Position numbers and translations under genes: made by a program
Assembly: GCA_008360975.2 (NCBI GenBank)
Contig: CM039180.1
Span: 13,607,122-13,671,121 of the forward strand
DNA from: Lichenostomus cassidix
Taxonomy: Eukaryota > Chordata > Aves > Passeriformes > Meliphagidae
Length of the DNA: 64,000 nucleotides
Direction: 5' to 3'
The notes under the pieces: model-generated
Databases searched by the model: none
The model's input: only the letters and a program-made list of their open reading frames with translations
What the model was told of the DNA's origin: nothing
Part shown: positions 60,901-64,000 of the stretch, in pieces
Layout: each line of letters opens with the position of its first letter
Position numbering within the stretch: position 1 is the first letter of the stretch

Positions 60901-63900
60901 CAGAGGCACAAATACAGAACAGTCTTTGTTTACAGTGATGAGGTGCTCTGCTTGTGTGCTGTAATGGAAAAAAGGGAGTTTCTGGTTCTAATTAAGTCTT
61001 GACATATTACTGCAAATTGGTCGTGAAGTTACAAGCATTTGTTTCCAGTCTGTATATCCTGTTGAAGAATGGAGTACTAATAATTAGAATATCTCAAAGA
61101 TCATAATCCAGACAGTACATTGCCAAATTTTACTTGCCCTAAAGGCATTCCATAATCTGCTGAAACTTGCAGGGCGAGTTGTGTGACTGTGTTTGGGGGA
61201 TGGGTCTTTGTCAGTTTGTTCTTTTGTTTTTAATCTCTAACACATTTACTTCTAAACATTTTTTCATGAAGATTTCCATTACATATGTTTTAAGTAATAT
61301 TCAGTGCTAGTTGTGCATATGTAAATAGAAACTAAAACACATGAACATGGATTGATCTTAGAATCAGATTTTTAATGTATGTAATTTTATGAAAGCTGTT
61401 ACTGTAAAAACTGCATTGTGGCATAAAAATTCCAGAACTAAATCTGGTAAAAATTTAAGTTGACAGGGCTTTGAAAGGGTTTTTACTACTTTATAATGTC
61501 TTAATAAGGAAGCTATAACTGGTGTTGAGATACAAAATCCTGCCAGACAAATCCCAGCCAATCTTGTGTGTCCTGACAATGATGTTCTGTAATGTTTATA
61601 GTAAGTTCAGTGAAGCACATCTGTTGCCTTCACAGTCATTGCAACTATTAGTGAGAAACAGAACAGAATGTCAGCCAGGAAAGTTTATGATGGTTATATA
61701 TTTAATTGAAAATGCTGATTTCAAATTGATGCTGTGAACTGGAGCTGCGGCTGCATGGATGTGAAAATGAGCTGAATATTTCAGTGAGTAGGTTTACTTT
61801 GAAGGAAAAGTGATGACAAAGTTGCAAGTAAGCTTCAGAATGCACTGCTCACTGTCCTGCTTGGAAGGCAGTGCATTTGGGTGCAGTTTCATGGCATCCA
61901 TAAAACACAGAATGGCAGAAATAGCATTAGTGATAATTGATACAGGCATTCATTCAGCTGTCACTCAGGTGTTGCTGAAGCATTCATTAATTTAGCTGTT
62001 GGGAGGCAACTCTCGTGGTTTTTCAATGTAAGTTTGTGTTATTTTCAGATTACTGTGTAGGTCTTATAACATAGTAGCCGCTGCTGTACTGTGCAGGTCT
62101 TACATTTGCTGCAGTTACTTCCTTACGGGAATAAGGACAGACTTGAGGTACTCTGAGTTTAACGGTCTATTCTGAGGCAAAGCAGCTCAAGGCATGTCAG
62201 CAAGACAGTGAGCTTGTAAACATTCAAAGCACGAGTCAAGAGTCACACGATACTTTAAACTACTGTGGACTGCAAGGCTGTGTTTGAAAAGCTTGTGTTA
62301 GGGCTGCACTTGTTTATTTTCTAGATGCTCATCACTGTAACACTGTAACCGTAGTTGGACTTGGTTGTGTGTTCAGAAGTTCTTTAATTCGAGTAGTGGA
62401 CCTTCTAGAGATGAGGAAAATCATATTTTTGTTTTGAAACGAAAAGATTTCGTGGTGCATTTTTATTTGGAAAGGCAATGGCTTTTTCAGCAGACCTGCT
62501 CTCTCTGCGTCACCATGTTCTTTCCTAAGGGTGTGAGTGATCCAGTACAAGCTGGTGACCCAGAGCAGACAGGTTTCTGGTGATATGCCTCTGGATACTG
62601 TCAAAACATGAAAAATCCGCTAATTAAACTCGGCGTGTTTGCTTCTGATGACAGACCAAAGATACTGGTTCTCAGTTTGGACAGAAAACCAGAAATTCCA
62701 TTCCCAAAGAGACAGGCTGTGTGAATGGGTTTGATGGTGATGGGATCTGGTGTCCCCTTCAGTTTGCTCTAAGGAGTCACCAAAGCACATGACAGCACAG
62801 GCCTAAGGGCTGTCTGGGCAGTTTGGAATGTGGTGTCTGAGTGCTCTGCAGGTTGTGGAAGCCTGAACACCACCACATGGCCTTGCAGGATTCAAATCCA
62901 TTTTTTTGCTGTGGTGCAGAAAAGCCTTCAGAATTGCTCTATAATGTGGTGCCATATTATCTTTGCTGCCAGCAAGGAACTTACTAATACGAGAAAGAAA
63001 AGGACTTAGTTGTGTCCACTTTCTTCTTAGAGCCAGTCACAGAACTCTTATTGCTGTAATCTGAAGCCAAAGTGTACAAACTACTGGTAGCTTTAATTGT
63101 CATTGATAAAAGAGCTGTTCTTTAGAGATTTTCATTCAGCTAAAGGATGGAGTTAAAGCTTTAATGGGATATTGATCCAACATTTGGGAGTGCAGTTAAG
63201 CAATATGGCAGGATAATACTGGGAAATGTTGTCAAAAGACCCAGAGTTTATAAGGAAAGGAATTAATTCAGCTTCTGGAAGTGGTGAGAGATCTGTTAGA
63301 ACAAACGGTTCCCTTTGCATAGGAATGGGAACTTACCAGGATGTTTCATCCAGGATGGATTAAAGGTGGAGAAAACTACAGATATTGATTAAATAGACAT
63401 GGGGACTTGCAGTTAATCAAATATTTGGCTGAGGTCATATTCAGTTCATTGCTCTAATTATTAGAGAACATATTTTCAGCAAATCTGTCATATGATCTTC
63501 TAGTATGAAAGTAGAGCAAAACAAATGTGAGTTACCATTTGGTGGTGGTTTTTTTAACATCTCTATTTTGCTGGTTGATGCCAGTTGCTGTGTATTCAAA
63601 TGTACACCCTTTGAAATGTTAAAATGTGCACTGACCCATGCTCAGCTAACACAGAAGTCTCAGCTGTTTAACTATTAAAAGAACTATAAGAAGATAATCA
63701 CAAATATGAATATTAAAAAAATTAAGATACAGTTGATTTCTTCTTTATGTGTTATCTCCACATTTAACTCACATCTTCTTTAAGGAGCTCAGATAAAAAA
63801 CAACAAAAAAAATCAGGGTATTTCTTAGCACTGTCCTGACTGTACTGCAAACATTTATCTTGCAGAGCCATAAGTGTGATACTCGGCGACAGGTGGAAGA

Positions 63901-64000
63901 AAATGAAAAATGAGGAAAGAAGGATGTACACACTAGAAGCCAAGGCCTTGGCAGAGGAGCAGAAGCGTTTAAATCCTGACTGTTGGAAAAGAAAACGAAC
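48922..64000 (+). CDS. HBP1: HBP1, HMG-box transcription factor 1 (3' partial, ten exons)
   Basis: HBP1 is a nuclear HMG-box protein that represses cell-cycle and Wnt target genes and binds RB-family proteins. The usual start (MVWEVKTNQ) is at 53104. An in-frame ATG in exon 1 (48922) would add 13 residues. From 53104 the exons give 509 codons up to the window edge, so only a handful of residues are missing. Domains in order: an LxCxE motif (LKCNE, 53206-53220); SPQSPLMQC; the AXH domain (about 56440-57930, WPSTVWHCFLKG to FDDSGVF) with an IxCxE motif (IPCCE, 57840-57854); the Sin3-binding segment (YDFTPMDSSAVYVLSSMA, from 60295); and the HMG box (KRPMNAFMLFAKKYRVEY, from 60541, into the last exon). 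All junctions are GT-AG and phases agree throughout. Confidence 0.97.
49098..49111. promoter_or_regulatory. HBP1: Inverted pair of forkhead-type motifs
   Basis: TGTTTACTGTAAAC contains GTTTAC and GTAAAC around one central base. It lies about 160 bases inside intron 1 within very GC-rich DNA. Other forkhead-type motifs are at 48552-48558 and 49464-49471. Confidence 0.5.
49464..49471 (+). promoter_or_regulatory. HBP1: Forkhead/FOXO-type motif TGTAAACA
   Basis: It is a full match to the forkhead consensus, two bases from a GTCACGTGAC palindrome, in the HBP1 intron-1 CpG island. Confidence 0.5.
49474..49483. promoter_or_regulatory. HBP1: CLEAR-type E-box GTCACGTGAC
   Basis: A perfect 10-base palindrome that matches the consensus bound by TFEB/MITF/USF-type bHLH-zip factors. 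It sits immediately 3' of a forkhead motif. Confidence 0.5.
49509..49829. repeat. 55-bp GC-rich minisatellite, six copies
   Basis: Copies begin at 49509, 49564, 49619, 49665, 49720 and 49775. The unit reads TGTTTGTGAGGGGCTG, a G8 run, AGCTCCTCCCGGCGCTCC and GCCGCCGC. Copy 3 is shortened to 46 bp and copy 6 carries a TGTTGGAGGAGAT variant. Copies 1-3 and 4-6 are offset by exactly 156 bp, so a three-unit block was probably duplicated. The unit is not a multiple of three, yet several frames stay open on both strands. That produces long spurious open frames (49101-50009 and 49411-50091 on the - strand). Confidence 0.95.
50946..51006. repeat. Polypurine tract
   Basis: About 60 bases of almost pure A and G lie inside HBP1 intron 1. 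It is simple low-complexity sequence. Confidence 0.7.
51411..51527 (+). mobile_element. CR1 LINE 3' terminus
   Basis: The end of a CR1 copy. It has 'CCTGTGCAACCTGCAGTAGG', then 'GGGGGTTGGACTAGATGACC' and 'CAGAGGTCCCTTCCAACCCA' with a final ATTCTATAAT. It represents only about the last 120 bases of the element. Confidence 0.9.
52250..52940 (+). mobile_element. Nested CR1 composite (old copy with a younger insert)
   Basis: A + strand CR1-type LINE is recognisable in pieces. A GTGGGACCAGATGGGATCC block (52271) and 'AACTAGAGGCTGGTCAGCCT' (52494) come from the RT start. CCAAATCTTGTCTGACCCA (52618) comes from the RT core. A 3' segment ('CTTTACAGCAAGAGTGGTCA' onward) spans 52785-52915. The order is kept but it is heavily diverged. 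It is interrupted at about 52309-52390 by the 3' end of another CR1 on the - strand. Confidence 0.7.
52309..52390 (-). mobile_element. CR1 LINE 3' terminus, minus strand
   Basis: It reads GAGTCACAGAATGTTTTGG, AAGGGACCTTATAGGTCATC and CAAGCCCCTTGCCATGGCAGG, which is the reverse complement of a CR1 3' end. It lies inside an older + strand LINE fragment. Confidence 0.88.
53080..53272 (+). CDS. HBP1: HBP1 exon 2 (usual start codon, LxCxE motif)
   Basis: The main start is ATG at 53104 (A at -3, G at +4), giving MVWEVKTNQMPNAVQKLLLV. The exon includes LELLKCNENLPSS, whose LKCNE is an RB-binding LxCxE motif, and ends MEL G|GTAAAT. Two acceptors are possible four bases apart (GAAG|TCAG|ATAC). The first keeps the exon-1 ATG in frame and the second does not. 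Confidence 0.93.
53273..54347 (+). other. HBP1: HBP1 intron 2
   Basis: AT-rich intron with GT-AG ends. No repeat family or other gene is recognised. Confidence 0.85.
54348..54582 (+). CDS. HBP1: HBP1 exon 3
   Basis: It encodes DDLPELQAVQTDST onward through NWLTELANIATSPQSPLMQC and ends with two bases of an Arg codon before GTACTG. The LTELANIATSPQSPLMQC block is strongly conserved in HBP1. The middle of the exon is more variable and Ser/Pro-rich. Confidence 0.96.
54583..55470 (+). other. HBP1: HBP1 intron 3
   Basis: AT-rich intron with a TTTCTATTGTAG acceptor. Nothing else is recognised. Confidence 0.85.
55471..55603 (+). CDS. HBP1: HBP1 exon 4
   Basis: It encodes SSPVHIIATSKSLHSYARPP onward to DETPVRHER and ends at AGG|GTGAGT. 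The stretch PGSSNIDPNFSKNDVDE is where I recall the mammalian protein as different and slightly longer, so this is a variable linker. Confidence 0.96.
55604..56382 (+). other. HBP1: HBP1 intron 4
   Basis: AT-rich intron. An 84-codon antisense open frame here (55889-56143) has no recognisable domain. Confidence 0.85.
56383..56494 (+). CDS. HBP1: HBP1 exon 5 (start of AXH domain)
   Basis: It encodes ANSESESGIFCMSSLSDDDD, LGWCHSWPSTVWHCFLK and one base of the next codon. The WPSTVWHCFLKG run opens the AXH fold. Confidence 0.97.
56622..56734 (+). CDS. HBP1: HBP1 exon 6 (AXH domain)
   Basis: It encodes SRLCFHKGRNKEWQDVEEFA onward to VSPYK and ends AAG|GTAGCT. The first part is conserved AXH sequence. 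The end (RSESCGKEENLPVSPYK) is a variable loop. Confidence 0.95.
56735..57073 (+). other. HBP1: HBP1 intron 6
   Basis: A short AT-rich intron with GT-AG ends. Nothing else is recognised. Confidence 0.85.
57074..57230 (+). CDS. HBP1: HBP1 exon 7 (AXH domain)
   Basis: It encodes DYGSNGLKLISHEECISCGE, then SVLKLTFDPGTVEDGLLTVE and CRLDHPFYVKNK, ending AAA G|GTATAA. ISCGE (57119-57133) forms an IxCxE-type motif that I do not recall at this place in the mammalian protein. An open frame continues past the donor but the conserved splice is clear. Confidence 0.96.
57231..57795 (+). other. HBP1: HBP1 intron 7
   Basis: AT-rich intron with a short G-rich run at 57481-57503. No repeat family is recognised. 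Confidence 0.85.
57796..57940 (+). CDS. HBP1: HBP1 exon 8 (end of AXH domain)
   Basis: It encodes WSSFYPSLTVVQHGIPCCEM, then HLGDLCLPPGHPDAINFDDS and GVFDTFK, ending AAA AG|GTAATT. IPCCE is the conserved IxCxE motif. Confidence 0.97.
58490..58565 (+). mobile_element. Degenerate CR1-like 3' terminus
   Basis: The run TTCAGAGGTCCTTTGCAACAT, then AAATTACTTTTAAGATTCTA, resembles the CR1 end block (GAGGTCCTTTCCAACCT, then ATTCTGTGATTCT). It is short and diverged. Confidence 0.45.
59693..59708 (+). promoter_or_regulatory. CTCF-like motif
   Basis: TCACTAGAGGGCAGGC resembles the CTCF core (CCACNAGRKGGC). It lies in HBP1 intron 8. Binding is inferred from sequence only. Confidence 0.4.
60294..60623 (+). 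CDS. HBP1: HBP1 exon 9 (Sin3-binding segment, start of HMG box)
   Basis: It encodes YDFTPMDSSAVYVLSSMARQ and RRASLSCGG (the Sin3/PAH2-binding segment), a Ser-rich linker, and from 60541 KRPMNAFMLFAKKYRVEYTQ through GKDN, ending CAG|GTAATG. In the linker the sequence KNCSSAASS replaces what I recall as KNCGSPGSS in mammals, which removes a Ser-Pro site. An insertion near GTASTVSATSP lengthens the linker by three residues. Confidence 0.97.
60624..63865 (+). other. HBP1: HBP1 intron 9
   Basis: A 3.2-kb AT-rich intron interrupting the HMG box, with an acceptor ATTTATCTTGCAG. I recognise no repeat family or other gene. Confidence 0.8.
63866..64000 (+). CDS. HBP1: HBP1 exon 10 (rest of HMG box, cut by window end)
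   Basis: It completes an Arg codon, then encodes AISVILGDRWKKMKNEERRM, YTLEAKALAEEQKRLNPDCW and KRKRT. It finishes the HMG box and basic tail. The window stops inside the Thr codon. By comparison with the mammalian length only about seven residues and the stop codon remain. Confidence 0.97.

Noticed and set aside
1..64000. CRISPR arrays, tRNA and rRNA genes, bacterial or phage systems
   Set aside because: None was seen. The sequence is vertebrate nuclear DNA with introns and LINEs throughout.

Overview
This window is vertebrate nuclear DNA, almost certainly from a bird. It holds two well-conserved intron-rich vertebrate genes, an AT-rich intronic background, and several copies of the CR1 LINE with the 3' ends typical of birds. 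There are no operons, CRISPR arrays, rRNA genes or recognisable tRNA genes. The order PRKAR2B then HBP1, both on the + strand, matches the order I recall for human 7q22.

Positions 1-40450 hold PRKAR2B, the RII-beta regulatory subunit of cAMP-dependent protein kinase. The exon for the dimerisation/docking domain lies upstream, so the window opens inside a first intron of more than 21 kb. Nine coding exons follow (21500-39674). They encode the segment just after the inhibitor site and both cyclic-nucleotide-binding domains. The reading frame is continuous through every splice junction. A 3' UTR follows, with an AATAAA at 40426. The large introns carry at least five LINE/CR1 fragments, an LTR-like fragment and an unidentified 135-bp element present twice.

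Positions 40451-48300 are AT-rich intergenic DNA in which I recognise no gene.

Positions 48300-50010 are a CpG island and the promoter of HBP1 (HMG-box transcription factor 1). The island holds CCAAT boxes, a near-perfect ZNF143-type element, E-boxes, a cluster of forkhead-type motifs and a 55-bp GC-rich minisatellite. HBP1 runs from a short first exon (ATG at 48922) to the window edge. Ten exons are visible, and the last is cut at 64000 only a few codons before the expected stop. They encode the LxCxE motif, the AXH domain, the Sin3-interaction segment and the HMG box.

The two genes are neighbours and are not shown to share a pathway. RII-beta is a cytoplasmic cAMP sensor and HBP1 a nuclear repressor. 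I found no exotic undescribed system. The best leads are alternative splicing that decides the HBP1 N-terminus, a tandem acceptor in PRKAR2B, forkhead sites and a minisatellite in the HBP1 island, and lineage changes in HBP1 regulatory motifs. Comparisons with mammalian proteins are from memory, not from alignment.
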